DNA of 22,026 nucleotides, from assembly GCA_910579305.1 (NCBI GenBank), contig CAJTTA010000036.1, positions 1 through 22,026 on the forward strand, read 5' to 3'. Shown here piece after piece: positions 1-8,023 of this stretch. The stretch comes from an uncultured Muribaculaceae bacterium (lineage in GTDB: Bacteria; Bacteroidota; Bacteroidia; Bacteroidales; Muribaculaceae). The first letter of the stretch is position 1, and the number at the start of each line of letters is the position of its first letter. A program made the position numbers and the translations under genes. The notes under the pieces were generated by a model. The model had not been told where the DNA came from. It worked only from the letters and a program-made list of their open reading frames with translations, and did no database searches.

Positions 1-93
1 TATAAAATAACAGGCTTTTCGGAAGCACAAGACTTTTTTAAATGAAAGAGCCGTGGCGGGGACGTGTGCCTACACTGCTTTTTTAGCCTATGA

Positions 94-126
94 TTGGTGT
101 TATTTCGGTCTTTTTTACTAATTTTG
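94..126 (+). promoter_or_regulatory. Possible promoter of the OmpA/TPR lipoprotein gene
   Basis: TAATTTTG at 119-126 fits the Bacteroidetes -7 consensus TAnnTTTG. The best -33 element, TTG at 94-96, is 22 nt upstream, longer than the 20 nt seen at the better promoters here. Transcription would begin near 130 and leave a leader of about 65 nt. The rest of 1-194 is AT-rich and holds no gene I can support. Confidence 0.35.
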
Positions 127-194
127 GCAAATAATATCGGTGTGGCTGTTCGGCCTGCCTTATGTTGATTTATCCAAACAATCTATTATATCCT

Positions 195-1880
195 ATGTCA
201 AACAAGTTTATGCTCACAGCACTGAGTGTGCTGGTGCTTGCAGGCGGCACGAGCTGCTCTAAGAAGCTCGGCCAGTTCAAAAGCGATTATTTTTCTCTTA
301 ATCCGGAGCCTCTTGAGGTGCAAGGGCTGAATGTGCCGGCAGTAGTCTCGGCCAGCATCCCCGCAAAGTTCATGCTGAAGAATGCCCAGGTGCAGGTCAC
401 TCCCGTGCTTGTATATGAAGCCGGCGAGACCGCTTCGGCTCCTTACCTGATTCAGGGTGAGAATGTGCGTGCCAACGGCACTGTGGTGAATTATCAGAAT
501 GGCGGTTCTGTCATGATTCCTTTCAACGTGGTGTATACTCCTGAAATGGCTCAGAGCGCTCTGTATCTTGACTTTGCCGTGGATCAGAATGGCAAGAAGT
601 ATGCCTTGCCCCGTGTAAAGGTAGGCACCGGCGTAGTAGCTACGGCCACTCTCGCCAGTGCGGCTACTGTGACTCCGGCCACTGCCCGCGACGGCTTCCA
701 GCGTATAATCAACGAAAAATATGCCGCTGACATCCATTTCCTTATCAATCAGGCCAATGTGCGCGGATCGGAACTTTCCAAGGAAGGTTATGTGGATCTC
801 GGACGCCGTTTGCAGCAGGCTGCTGCCGACTCTACCCGTGTCATAGAGGGTATAACCGTAAGTTCCTACGCTTCTCCCGAGGGTGCCTATGATTTCAACA
901 AGACTCTTGCAGAGCGTCGAGAGCAGACCACCAATGCCACTGTGCTCGGTCAGCTCAAGAAGGATAAGATCTCCGAATTCGGCGAGCTCACCTCGCAGTT
1001 CACTCCCGAGGACTGGGAAGGTTTCCGCAAACTTGTGGAGCAGAGCCACATTCAGGACAAGCATCTCATTCTCGACGTGCTTTCTATGCAGAATGATCCC
1101 GAGCTGAGAGAGAAGGAGATACGCAATCTGTCAGGTGTGTTCGACGAGCTGGCCGACCAGATTCTCCCCCAGCTGCGTTACTCCCGCGTGCAGGCTTCAA
1201 TCAACGTGATTGGAAAGAGCGACAAGCAGCTCATGGATCTCTATGCCTCAAATCCTTCTGCCCTTACGGCCGATGAGATTCTCTATGTGGCCACGCTCAC
1301 TTCCGACAACAATAAGAAGATGGAGGTATACAAGAAGGCTGCCGAGCTCTTCCCTCAGGACTACCGCACCTTCAATAATCTCGGTCTCACCCAGTATGTA
1401 GCCGGAGATTATGACGCTGCATATTCCAATTTTGAGAAGGCTCTCCGCCTCAACCCCCAGTCCCGCGAGCCGGAAATGAACAAGGGTCTTGTGCAGATGC
1501 TGCGCGGCCAGTACAGCAATGCCTATCAGAGTCTCGGAGCCGCAGCCGGCGTGCCTGAGGCTGGCGAGGCCATGGGTGTATACTATCTCCAGCAGGGCAA
1601 TGTGCCTCAGGCCATCAGCTCGTTCGGCGATGTGAAGAGCAACAATGCCGCTCTGGCGCGCATCCTCAACAAGGATTACGCCGCTGCCCGCGACATCCTG
1701 GCTGCGATCCCCACTCCCGACGCCACTACCTATTATCTCACTGCCGTGCTCGGAGCACGCACCGGCAATGAGAGCATGGTTCTCTCCAACCTGCGTCAGG
1801 CCGCACGCCTCGATCCTTCGATGCTCGCGCGCGCCAAGCAGGACATGGAGTTTGCCCGCTATTCCCTCTCTCTGCTCTGA
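195..1880 (+). CDS. OmpA-like domain and TPR lipoprotein
   Basis: The predicted 561-aa protein begins with a lipoprotein-type signal: basic start, hydrophobic core, and Gly-Thr-Ser-Cys with the lipidated Cys near residue 21. This places the start at 195, because the frame-open ATG at 162 would add 11 residues ahead of the signal. A beta-rich N-terminal region spans about 25-160. A segment around 170-330 resembles the peptidoglycan-binding OmpA fold, including Y-A-S-P-E-G followed by N, L and R residues (about 225-242), a pattern common in Bacteroidetes OmpA-like proteins. TPR-like helices follow from about 355 (F-N-N-L-G and A-L-R-L-N-P motifs) and continue to the C terminus. It probably sits in the outer membrane facing the periplasm and acts as a scaffold; the exact role is unknown. 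It is a single gene, ended by the palindrome at 1911-1965. Confidence 0.75.
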   Translation: MSNKFMLTALSVLVLAGGTSCSKKLGQFKSDYFSLNPEPLEVQGLNVPAVVSASIPAKFMLKNAQVQVTPVLVYEAGETASAPYLIQGENVRANGTVVNYQNGGSVMIPFNVVYTPEMAQSALYLDFAVDQNGKKYALPRVKVGTGVVATATLASAATVTPATARDGFQRIINEKYAADIHFLINQANVRGSELSKEGYVDLGRRLQQAAADSTRVIEGITVSSYASPEGAYDFNKTLAERREQTTNATVLGQLKKDKISEFGELTSQFTPEDWEGFRKLVEQSHIQDKHLILDVLSMQNDPELREKEIRNLSGVFDELADQILPQLRYSRVQASINVIGKSDKQLMDLYASNPSALTADEILYVATLTSDNNKKMEVYKKAAELFPQDYRTFNNLGLTQYVAGDYDAAYSNFEKALRLNPQSREPEMNKGLVQMLRGQYSNAYQSLGAAAGVPEAGEAMGVYYLQQGNVPQAISSFGDVKSNNAALARILNKDYAAARDILAAIPTPDATTYYLTAVLGARTGNESMVLSNLRQAARLDPSMLARAKQDMEFARYSLSLL

Positions 1881-1910
1881 ATGACCGAGGCTTTATAACG
1901 ACACTCACTA

Positions 1911-1965
1911 AAAATAGAATCGACTGCCGTGGCGACATTCTTCCCCCGGCAGTCGATTCTATTTT
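1911..1965. terminator. Bidirectional terminator, 19-bp perfect stem
   Basis: Positions 1911-1929 are perfectly complementary to 1947-1965, with a 17-nt loop. The right arm runs into TTTTT on the plus strand and the left arm into TTTTT on the minus strand, so it can end transcription from both convergent genes. Confidence 0.9.
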
Positions 1966-1987
1966 TCCTTGTACTCACGACAGATTA

Positions 1988-3001
1988 TTATCTGAGGCTC
2001 AACCTACGCCGCAAGGTGCTGAAATTTATCGCTTCTTCCCTCCCTATGAGCTTCGGGCAATAGCGGTTGCCGAGGCGTATCATCGGCGCCATAAGGAGCA
2101 ATGTGACTGTCATGACACATATGCCGGATATGAATGTGAACGGAGTGTCGGTCATGGCAAAGGCCACGTAGAACATCTGCACCACCATGTAGTGCATGCC
2201 GAGCACTACATAGGAGTTACGTCCGTAGAAATGAAAAAAGCGTAAGACACGCACTCGGCTCACATAGCGGAAAAGCACTATAAGAGACATGACAAGCGCT
2301 ATATTGAAGAGATAGGACGCAGGAAATTGCCATGGATGATCTTTACCGGTAGCGATGATGAATGTAGCAGCCATGACTGCAACGCTCGCGGCTGTGAGCA
2401 TCGACCTGTGGCGGCCACTCTTTTCCACAACCTGAAGCAGAGACTTGCCATAGAGGTGGCCGAATGTATAGTAACCGAGATATTGCAGTGAGCGGCCAAA
2501 CATGAAGTAGGACTCATGAGGTAGCATCCAGTAGTATCCGGCCAGACTCAGGGAGACAGCAGCTGCCATCACCATCCAGCGCCTGGGCAGACTCCTCACA
2601 AGCACATGGAGCATGATCTGAAGGTTGATCAGAGCCGCAATGAACCATAGGGGAGTGTTCACAAAGAAACCCGTCTTGCCATCGTGGGGAGCAAAGAGGT
2701 CGAAAAATATATAGGGATCAAAATCCACACCCTCATGCGTGGGGCTTATTCTGTATTCCAGCATCATGTAGAAGTAATAAATTACATAGAACACGAAGAA
2801 GGGTACAAGAAGCTGATTGGTCTTGCGTGCGGCATAGGTGTGGAAAGGCACTATCTTGAAGAAAATTCCTGAAAGGAGGAAGAAGAGCGGCATGCGGAAG
2901 GAGAAGTTGAGCCACTCGGGGTGCGGCGAGTGAAACCACACAACACAGATTATAGACAGGCCTTTGAGCCAGTCAATGTAGTCAATACGATTATTTGCCA
3001 T
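1988..3001 (-). CDS. Acyltransferase family 3 membrane protein
   Basis: This 337-aa polytopic membrane protein starts with the acyltransferase-3 (OafA/NolL/WecH) signature: I-D-Y-I-D-W-L-K-G followed by a hydrophobic helix ending V-V-W-F-H-S. His24 is the likely catalytic histidine, and the S-G-I-F-F segment near 45 is also typical. About ten hydrophobic segments are visible along the whole length. Such enzymes move acetyl or other acyl groups from the cytoplasm onto sugars of surface polysaccharides or glycans. The substrate cannot be told from sequence, and there is no glycosyltransferase cluster nearby. The gene has its own strong promoter (3021-3051) and a predicted leader of only about 15 nt. 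Confidence 0.85.
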   Translation of the reverse strand: MANNRIDYIDWLKGLSIICVVWFHSPHPEWLNFSFRMPLFFLLSGIFFKIVPFHTYAARKTNQLLVPFFVFYVIYYFYMMLEYRISPTHEGVDFDPYIFFDLFAPHDGKTGFFVNTPLWFIAALINLQIMLHVLVRSLPRRWMVMAAAVSLSLAGYYWMLPHESYFMFGRSLQYLGYYTFGHLYGKSLLQVVEKSGRHRSMLTAASVAVMAATFIIATGKDHPWQFPASYLFNIALVMSLIVLFRYVSRVRVLRFFHFYGRNSYVVLGMHYMVVQMFYVAFAMTDTPFTFISGICVMTVTLLLMAPMIRLGNRYCPKLIGREEAINFSTLRRRLSLR

Positions 3002-3020
3002 AGTAATTGATTGTACGGCG

Positions 3021-3051
3021 CAAAGTTACGCATTTCACCGCCGGACTCCAA
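3021..3051 (-). promoter_or_regulatory. Promoter of the acyltransferase gene
   Basis: Read on the minus strand, TTG (3051-3049), a 20-nt spacer and TAACTTTG (3028-3021) match the Bacteroidetes sigma-ABfr consensus. Transcription should begin near 3017, about 15 nt before the ATG at 3001. Confidence 0.75.
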
Positions 3052-3090
3052 TTATTTAGCAATTTTTAGCACGAGACAGTCCGGGAAGAT

Positions 3091-3133
3091 ATTGCATGAA
3101 GAAAATTCCCATTCAGCCTGGGAACGTATGCAA
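3091..3133 (-). terminator. Terminator of the YczE-like gene
   Basis: Just after the stop codon at 3134, minus-strand transcript can form TTCCCA/TGGGAA (3124-3119 with 3111-3106, 7-nt loop) followed by TTTTCTT. A second, outer pairing of ATTGCAT with ATGCAAT (3091-3097 with 3127-3133) encloses it. Confidence 0.55.
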
Positions 3134-3892
3134 TTACCTGTTACGGCGCGGAAGCATCCTGGCCAGGCCGAAGATGTAGCGGCGGAATCCCGGCACATAT
3201 GCCAGTACGGAATCGAACCATCCTATGCGACACGTCACAAATTTTACTATAAGCCCTACATAGACCATGGCAAAGAGTGTGCCCGGACCTATCACATTCC
3301 ACAGCCATGCACCGAAGAAGTAGTAGCACGCGACTATGGCAAGCACCACGAGCAAAGTGTCGACACATATCTTGACCTTGGCAAAGGGCTGCCCCGTGAC
3401 CTTGCTCAGTGCGATGGAGATACCCTCGCCAGGCATGGCAACTGATCCGCATCTCACCTCAAATGCTATGCCCACTCCCATCACCGTGCACCCTGTGAAC
3501 TGCGCCGCGATCTGCGAATAAAGCGTGTCGCACTCCAGCGATGCGAACAGAGCCATATTCAGGTCGATGAGCCAGCCGAAGAAGAAGCCTATCACGAGCT
3601 GAAACAGCTGAACCGGCTCAAAGCGGCGCCTGAGCACCAGAATCTGACAAAAGACCAACACGAAATTCATTATGATAGTGTAGTCGCCTATGGTGAGCGC
3701 CGGAGCGAGAGACGCCTCGCCTGCAAGAGAGCACACCAGCGGCAACGATGAGATCACGCTGCTGCCCAGACACGATTTCACGCACAGAGCCACACCGGCC
3801 GTCATCAGGTCAAGCGAAAGCAGCAATAAGATGTGCTGCCATAAAAAAGATAAAATTCTTTCTTTTCTCAGAATACCTACAGCTATATTCAT
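3134..3892 (-). CDS. YczE/YitT-like (DUF6198-type) integral membrane protein
   Basis: This 252-aa protein has about five hydrophobic helices (roughly 17-37, 70-88, 96-116, 130-148, 175-217). The central motif M-P-G-E-G-I-S-I-A-L-S-K-V-T-G (about 153-167), followed by a Lys-rich turn and K-I-C-V-D, is typical of the YczE/YyaS family (COG2364; DUF6198 in Bacteroidetes). The family has no firm biochemical function; a role in transport or export is often guessed. The gene is transcribed away from metK through a shared intergenic region, and ends at the hairpin around 3106-3124. The start at 3892 gives a short basic N terminus before the first helix, as expected. Confidence 0.7.
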   Translation of the reverse strand: MNIAVGILRKERILSFLWQHILLLLSLDLMTAGVALCVKSCLGSSVISSLPLVCSLAGEASLAPALTIGDYTIIMNFVLVFCQILVLRRRFEPVQLFQLVIGFFFGWLIDLNMALFASLECDTLYSQIAAQFTGCTVMGVGIAFEVRCGSVAMPGEGISIALSKVTGQPFAKVKICVDTLLVVLAIVACYYFFGAWLWNVIGPGTLFAMVYVGLIVKFVTCRIGWFDSVLAYVPGFRRYIFGLARMLPRRNR

Positions 3893-3917
3893 ATATTATT
3901 CATTTTTGTCTCTTATG

Positions 3918-3925
3918 CAAAAATA
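3918..3925 (-). promoter_or_regulatory. Possible -7 box of the YczE-like gene
   Basis: TATTTTTG on the minus strand fits TAnnTTTG and lies 26 nt upstream of the start codon. No convincing TTG element is found at the usual distance, so this is a weak call. It sits back to back with the metK promoter. Confidence 0.35.
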
Positions 3926-3945
3926 CCCAAAAAACCGTGATAAGC

Positions 3946-3976
3946 TTGTGCGATACGAAAAAAATATATACCTTTG
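3946..3976 (+). promoter_or_regulatory. Promoter of metK
   Basis: TTG (3946-3948), a 20-nt spacer and TACCTTTG (3969-3976) match the Bacteroidetes promoter consensus. The predicted start site near 3980 lies directly before the riboswitch-like element, so the aptamer would be the first thing transcribed. The leader is about 190 nt. Confidence 0.75.
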
Positions 3977-3987
3977 CGCCCACAATT

Positions 3988-4045
3988 CTAACGGTGGACA
4001 AATTTGGCTGCTTGCAACCACCCTAAAAAATGCTAAAACTGCACC
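3988..4045 (+). promoter_or_regulatory. SAM-II (SAM-alpha) riboswitch aptamer in the metK leader
   Basis: The RNA can form stem P1, GGUGG (3993-3997) with CCACC (4018-4022). Its loop holds UUUGGC (4003-4008) and ends in UUGCA (4012-4016). After P1 come UAAA (4024-4027) and GCUAAAA (4032-4038). Order and spacing match the SAM-II pseudoknot as I know it. Loop G4014-C4015 can pair with G4032-C4033, and G4007-C4008 with G4041-C4042, leaving U4013 and U4034 opposed where SAM-II places ligand-contacting uridines. SAM-II is best known from Alphaproteobacteria, upstream of methionine genes. Placement directly before the SAM synthetase gene supports feedback by SAM. The P2 pairing is short, so covariance across homologs would be the real proof. 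Confidence 0.78.
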
Positions 4046-4130
4046 TCCATATCGAGCGGAATCTCACCGCTCGCAGAGACGCACGGAGGCATTCCTTGGG
4101 ATAATGGCAAGGCTTGTTTCCTGTTTTTTT
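4044..4130 (+). promoter_or_regulatory. Likely riboswitch expression platform
   Basis: Downstream of the aptamer, CCTCC (4044-4048), which overlaps the aptamer's 3' end, can pair with GGAGG (4085-4089). It encloses a 7-bp hairpin CGAGCGG/CCGCTCG (4053-4059 with 4067-4073). A further hairpin CCTTG/CAAGG (4094-4098 with 4108-4112) is followed by a T-run at 4124-4130. The aptamer lies about 125 nt from the start codon, so SAM probably acts by transcription attenuation or long-range folding rather than by directly hiding the ribosome site. The switching helices are inferred. Confidence 0.45.
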
Positions 4131-4169
4131 GTCTGCCGTATAAGCCGTTATTAAACACATTAAACCATT

Positions 4170-5492
4170 ATGTCTTACCTGTTTACATCCGAATCAGTAT
4201 CCGAAGGGCATCCCGATAAAGTAGCCGACCAGATTTCCGACGCCCTCCTTGATAATTTCCTCGCCCGCGACCCTCAGAGCAAAGTGGCCATCGAGACCCT
4301 CTGCACCACCGGCCAGGTCGTAGTGGCAGGCGAAGTGCGCAGCCAGGCCTATGTGGACATTCCCGAAGTAGTGCGCGAAGTGATCAACGACATAGGCTAC
4401 AACCGCGGAGCCTATCGCTTCGACGGCGACTCCTGCGGCATCCTCTGCGCCGTGCACGAACAGAGCGCCGACATAAACCGCGGTGTAGTGCGCGAGACTG
4501 CCGAAGACCAGGGCGCCGGCGACCAGGGCATGATGTTTGGCTACGCCACCGACGAGACAGAAGATTACATACCCCTCACCCTCGACATCTCCCACCGCCT
4601 GCTGCGCGAGCTCGCTTCCATACGCCGCACATGTTCGGCCATGACCTACAACCGCAAGGGGCGCCCCGTCACCTATCTGCGTCCCGACTCCAAGAGCCAG
4701 GTGACAGTGGAATATGCCGACGACGGCACTCCGCTGCACATCGACACCATAGTGGTCTCCACTCAGCATGATGAATTCATCGAACCCCGCGACAATTCTC
4801 CCGAAGCGCAGCAGGAAGCCGACCGCCTCATGCTCGCCACCATAGAAAAAGACGTGAGAGAGGTGCTCATCCCCCGAGTCGTGGCTTCGCTGCCTGAGAA
4901 GACTCAGAAACTGTTCTCTCCCGAGATGAAGGTATACGTCAACCCCACCGGCAAATTCGTGATCGGAGGCCCCCATGGCGACACCGGCCTCACCGGCCGC
5001 AAGATAATCGTGGACACCTACGGAGGCCGAGGCGCCCACGGCGGCGGAGCCTTCTCCGGCAAAGACCCCTCCAAGGTAGACCGCTCGGCAGCCTATGCGG
5101 CACGCCACATAGCGCGCAATCTCGTGGCCGCCGGTGTTGCCCGCCAGGTACTCGTGCAGGTATCCTACGCCATCGGTGTGGCCCGCCCCGTCAACATCTT
5201 CATCGATACCTACGGAACTTCGCTCATACCCTTCACCGACGCTCAGATAGCCGATAAGGTCGCCACCCTCTTCGACATGCGCCCGCATGCCATAGAAAAG
5301 CGCCTCAAGCTGCGCAACCCCATCTACGCCGAGACGGCATCCTACGGCCACATGGGACGCACACCCCGCATCGTGAAGAAAAGCTTCCTCTCACGCTACG
5401 AAGGGGGCACACCCATAGAGATGGAGGTGGAACTGTTCACATGGGAGAAAGAAGACATGAAGGAGCAGATACGCCTCGCATTCGACATGTGA
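4170..5492 (+). CDS. metK: S-adenosylmethionine synthetase
   Basis: The 440-aa cytoplasmic enzyme makes SAM from methionine and ATP, releasing phosphate and pyrophosphate. The N terminus carries the ATP-binding F-T-S-E-S-V-S-E-G-H-P-D-K motif (residues 5-17). The phosphate-binding G-G-A-F-S-G-K-D motif and the G-A-G-D-Q-G-M-M-F-G-Y-A motif are intact. The length is slightly above the usual 385-430, with a Bacteroidetes-type insertion in the middle (around E-F-I-E-P-R-D-N-S-P-E-A-Q). It is a monocistronic gene with its own promoter, the SAM-II-like leader and a strong terminator. SAM users elsewhere in the window include queA, trmB and the methyltransferase at 15142-16341. Confidence 0.98.
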   Translation: MSYLFTSESVSEGHPDKVADQISDALLDNFLARDPQSKVAIETLCTTGQVVVAGEVRSQAYVDIPEVVREVINDIGYNRGAYRFDGDSCGILCAVHEQSADINRGVVRETAEDQGAGDQGMMFGYATDETEDYIPLTLDISHRLLRELASIRRTCSAMTYNRKGRPVTYLRPDSKSQVTVEYADDGTPLHIDTIVVSTQHDEFIEPRDNSPEAQQEADRLMLATIEKDVREVLIPRVVASLPEKTQKLFSPEMKVYVNPTGKFVIGGPHGDTGLTGRKIIVDTYGGRGAHGGGAFSGKDPSKVDRSAAYAARHIARNLVAAGVARQVLVQVSYAIGVARPVNIFIDTYGTSLIPFTDAQIADKVATLFDMRPHAIEKRLKLRNPIYAETASYGHMGRTPRIVKKSFLSRYEGGTPIEMEVELFTWEKEDMKEQIRLAFDM

Positions 5493-5520
5493 CTCATCTC
5501 CACGATATAAACGTCCTGAC

Positions 5521-5561
5521 GCCGGACGGCCATCAAGGCCCGTCCGGCGCCTGTCTTTTTT
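5521..5561 (+). terminator. Terminator of metK
   Basis: A 9-bp GC-rich stem, GCCGGACGG with CCGTCCGGC (5521-5529 and 5540-5548), with a 10-nt loop, is followed by a T-run at 5556-5561, 29 nt after the metK stop. Confidence 0.88.
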
Positions 5562-5584
5562 ATGAACAGGGCTACAAATAAATG

Positions 5585-5615
5585 TTGGAATTTTCAGCAA
5601 AATATATTAACTTTG
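5585..5615 (+). promoter_or_regulatory. Promoter of the SurA/PpiD-like foldase gene
   Basis: TTG (5585-5587), a 20-nt spacer and TAACTTTG (5608-5615) give a near-ideal Bacteroidetes promoter. The start would be near 5619, giving an AT-rich leader of about 140 nt. It contains small hairpins, GCCG/CGGC (5648-5661) and CATGC/GCATG (5688-5705), but no riboswitch class I recognise. Confidence 0.75.
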
Positions 5616-5759
5616 CCCTCTAAATATGCCGATTCAGTGGTAAAGATGCCGCTATTTCGGCCCTTAGTATCATGCGTATTGTATATTCATGCTATAATAT
5701 GCATGTCAAACAGAATAATTACCGAATAATTAATATATATTTATAGCTATAAATCACTA

Positions 5760-7877
5760 ATGGCAACACTTGAAAAAATCAGAAGCAAATCTGTCTTCTT
5801 AATTGTGGTCATAGGCATAGCGCTGCTCGCCTTCATCGTGGGCGACGCTATCACTAACGGCCGCAATCTCTTCGGCAGCGGCTCCACTGTAGCCGAAGTC
5901 GACGGCGTGAAAGTCGACATAGCCGAATACCAGGATCAGCTCAACAAGCTCCAGGAAGCCATGCAGGCCCAGGGGCAGGATGTAGACCAGCAGCTCCTTT
6001 CGGAATATGCCCTGGAGTCAATCCTCAACCAGAAACTCATGGCTCGCGCAGCAGAACGCCTCGGCATCAACGTGAGCGATGAGCAGGTCACCTACTACAT
6101 CATGACCAATCCGCAGAAGCCCATGCAGGACTTCATCTCCACCTATGGACGTCAGCTCGGCACTCTCCTCGCACAGGAAGGGAAAATAAGCCCCGAGACC
6201 CAGCTCACTCCCCAGGTGGTATATTCATTCGTGTTCACTCCCGAGAAATACGGCCTCACCGAAGACCAGGTGCTCGGTGCAAAGAAAGCATGGATGCAGA
6301 TGGAGAAAGAGACACGCGAGACCATCGCCCAGATTCTCTACATGAATCTCCTCACATCGGCCTACAAGCCCAACGCCCTTGAGCTTGACGACCTTTATGC
6401 AATGCAGAACGGATCGGCCACAGTCGATGTAGCCCGCAAGCCCTTCGGCACTCTCGATGAGAAGAAATATCCTGTGAGCGATGCAGAGATACAGGCCGAA
6501 TACGACAAACGCAAAGCCGCTTACCGTGTGCTCGAGCCCACCCGCACCGTAGCCTTCGTGGCACAGAACATCACTCCTTCTGCCGAAGATGTGAAAGCCG
6601 CCAATTCCCTTAAAGAGCAGACCCTCAAGGCCATGCGCGCAGGCCAGCAACCCGGCAAAGACCTCACTAAAGAGGGAGTGCGCTATGACCGCCGCACAGC
6701 TGCTGCCTCTGCCGCCGACCCGCAGATCGCATCTTTCCTAAAGTCGGCCCCCGTTGACTCTCTCGGCGTATTCGACCGAGGCGGATCATTCCACATCGTG
6801 CGCGTAGTGGCCACTACAGCAGCCAACGACTCTGTGGAAATAATACCCTTCTATGCGGCAACCGACGTGGCAGACCAGGTGAAAGAGCGCATCCGCGCCG
6901 GCGTGAGCGCCGACTCTCTCGCCACCCTCTTCCCCCAGAAAGCCCAGGCCTCCGCAGCACAATGGCAGCGCCTCCAGAACCCCGCTTCTCGCCAGGGAAT
7001 GCCCCCCGCGGCTCTCGCAGCTCTCGACTCTGTGAGCGCAGGCTCTTTTGTCACTATCGAGACAAGCGATGAGGGTTCGGCCATAGCCTACGTAAAGAGC
7101 GTGCGACCCAAAGTCACCGTATATGAATACGAAGACGCATACTACGATCTCTACCCCTCCGACGACACTGTAGATGCAGCCCGCGAGGCATTCGAGAAAC
7201 TCGCGGCCGCCAACAAGGATCCGAAGAAATTTGCCGATGCCGTGAAGAAAGCAGGCTACTTCTATCAGACCTATGCCGTGAACGCATCCACTCCCGCCTT
7301 CCAGCAAGGCCCTCAGAGCTACTTCCCCAAGAGCCGCGACCTCGTGGAGTGGGTTATGACCGAGGGTGAGACCGGCGCCGTGTCACCCGTCTTCAGCAAC
7401 GACGACAAGCAACAGCCCGTAATATACATGGCATATGTAGAAAACGAATACGATGACTTCGCTCCCGCCACCGACTCCCGCGTGCGCAAAGAGCTTGAGG
7501 CCCGCGTGCGCGCTTCCAAGGCCGGCGACGCCCTGGTCAAGCAATACAGCGGCAAAGGTTCCGTCGAGGCCACGGCCCAGGCCATGGGTGTGACTCCCGT
7601 CACCGATGAGCAAGTGCGCTTCTTCGGCTCGATGAATGTGCAGGATCCCGCTGTGGCTGCAGCCATTTCCGGCACACAGCCCGGCAGCAAGGTATATGTA
7701 GTGAAAGGCCAGGATGGCGTCTACGCCTATGTAGTGAAGGCACAGAATAAGCCCGAGGGCATCCGCCTCGACCAACAGCTCCGCCAGACCTACCAGCGCG
7801 CGCTCAACCCCGTGAGCCTCCTGCGCGGACGTATGCCTGTAGACAACAACATCTTCAAGCTCACACGCAGCCACTGA
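5760..7877 (+). CDS. Membrane-anchored SurA/PpiD-like peptidylprolyl isomerase
   Basis: This 705-aa protein has a short cytoplasmic N terminus, one transmembrane anchor (about 12-29, V-F-L-I-V-V-I-G-I-A-L-L) and a large periplasmic part. V-A-E-V-D-G-V-K-V (44-52) and the long helices after it form a SurA_N-like chaperone region. Parvulin-like segments follow, the clearest around 330-352 (S-L-G-V-F-D-R-G-G-S-F-H-I-V-R-V). Layout and size match PpiD-type foldases of Bacteroidetes (about 710 aa). It probably helps newly exported proteins fold in the periplasm. Classic parvulin active-site residues are not obvious, so it may act mainly as a chaperone. It is transcribed alone, between its own promoter and a very strong terminator. 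Confidence 0.88.
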   Translation: MATLEKIRSKSVFLIVVIGIALLAFIVGDAITNGRNLFGSGSTVAEVDGVKVDIAEYQDQLNKLQEAMQAQGQDVDQQLLSEYALESILNQKLMARAAERLGINVSDEQVTYYIMTNPQKPMQDFISTYGRQLGTLLAQEGKISPETQLTPQVVYSFVFTPEKYGLTEDQVLGAKKAWMQMEKETRETIAQILYMNLLTSAYKPNALELDDLYAMQNGSATVDVARKPFGTLDEKKYPVSDAEIQAEYDKRKAAYRVLEPTRTVAFVAQNITPSAEDVKAANSLKEQTLKAMRAGQQPGKDLTKEGVRYDRRTAAASAADPQIASFLKSAPVDSLGVFDRGGSFHIVRVVATTAANDSVEIIPFYAATDVADQVKERIRAGVSADSLATLFPQKAQASAAQWQRLQNPASRQGMPPAALAALDSVSAGSFVTIETSDEGSAIAYVKSVRPKVTVYEYEDAYYDLYPSDDTVDAAREAFEKLAAANKDPKKFADAVKKAGYFYQTYAVNASTPAFQQGPQSYFPKSRDLVEWVMTEGETGAVSPVFSNDDKQQPVIYMAYVENEYDDFAPATDSRVRKELEARVRASKAGDALVKQYSGKGSVEATAQAMGVTPVTDEQVRFFGSMNVQDPAVAAAISGTQPGSKVYVVKGQDGVYAYVVKAQNKPEGIRLDQQLRQTYQRALNPVSLLRGRMPVDNNIFKLTRSH

Positions 7878-7913
7878 TAGAGATACATCCACGCATGACA
7901 TGCGTGAACCGAT

Positions 7914-7970
7914 AAACGCGACAATCCCCGGGGCCGGCAAAAGCCCCGGGGATTGTCGCGTTTTTTTCAA
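7914..7970 (+). terminator. Terminator of the foldase gene, 21-bp perfect stem
   Basis: Positions 7914-7934 are perfectly complementary to 7943-7963 around an 8-nt loop and end in seven T residues (7961-7967). A small 6-bp hairpin at 7891-7905 precedes it. The stem lies between two convergent genes, but the minus-strand side has only TTT, so it acts mainly on the plus strand. Confidence 0.92.
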
Positions 7971-8023
7971 TACTCCCCTTTTAAGAAAAATGCTCTTTAC
8001 AGTAATTGAGACAAGAGGCTTTT

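Noticed and set aside
3011..3445. A plus-strand open frame across the start of the acyltransferase gene's upstream region and the YczE-like gene
   Set aside because: It is mostly antisense to the YczE-like gene, with no domain or promoter.
3980..4169. SAM-I or SAM/SAH-type riboswitch in the metK leader
   Set aside because: None of the SAM-I core (long four-helix junction) or the compact SAM/SAH fold is visible; the motif order fits SAM-II instead.
4194..5351. A 385-codon open frame antisense to metK
   Set aside because: The metK frame is unmistakable. The antisense frame has a Gly/His/Val-rich composition typical of a mirror of GC-rich codon use and no recognisable motif.
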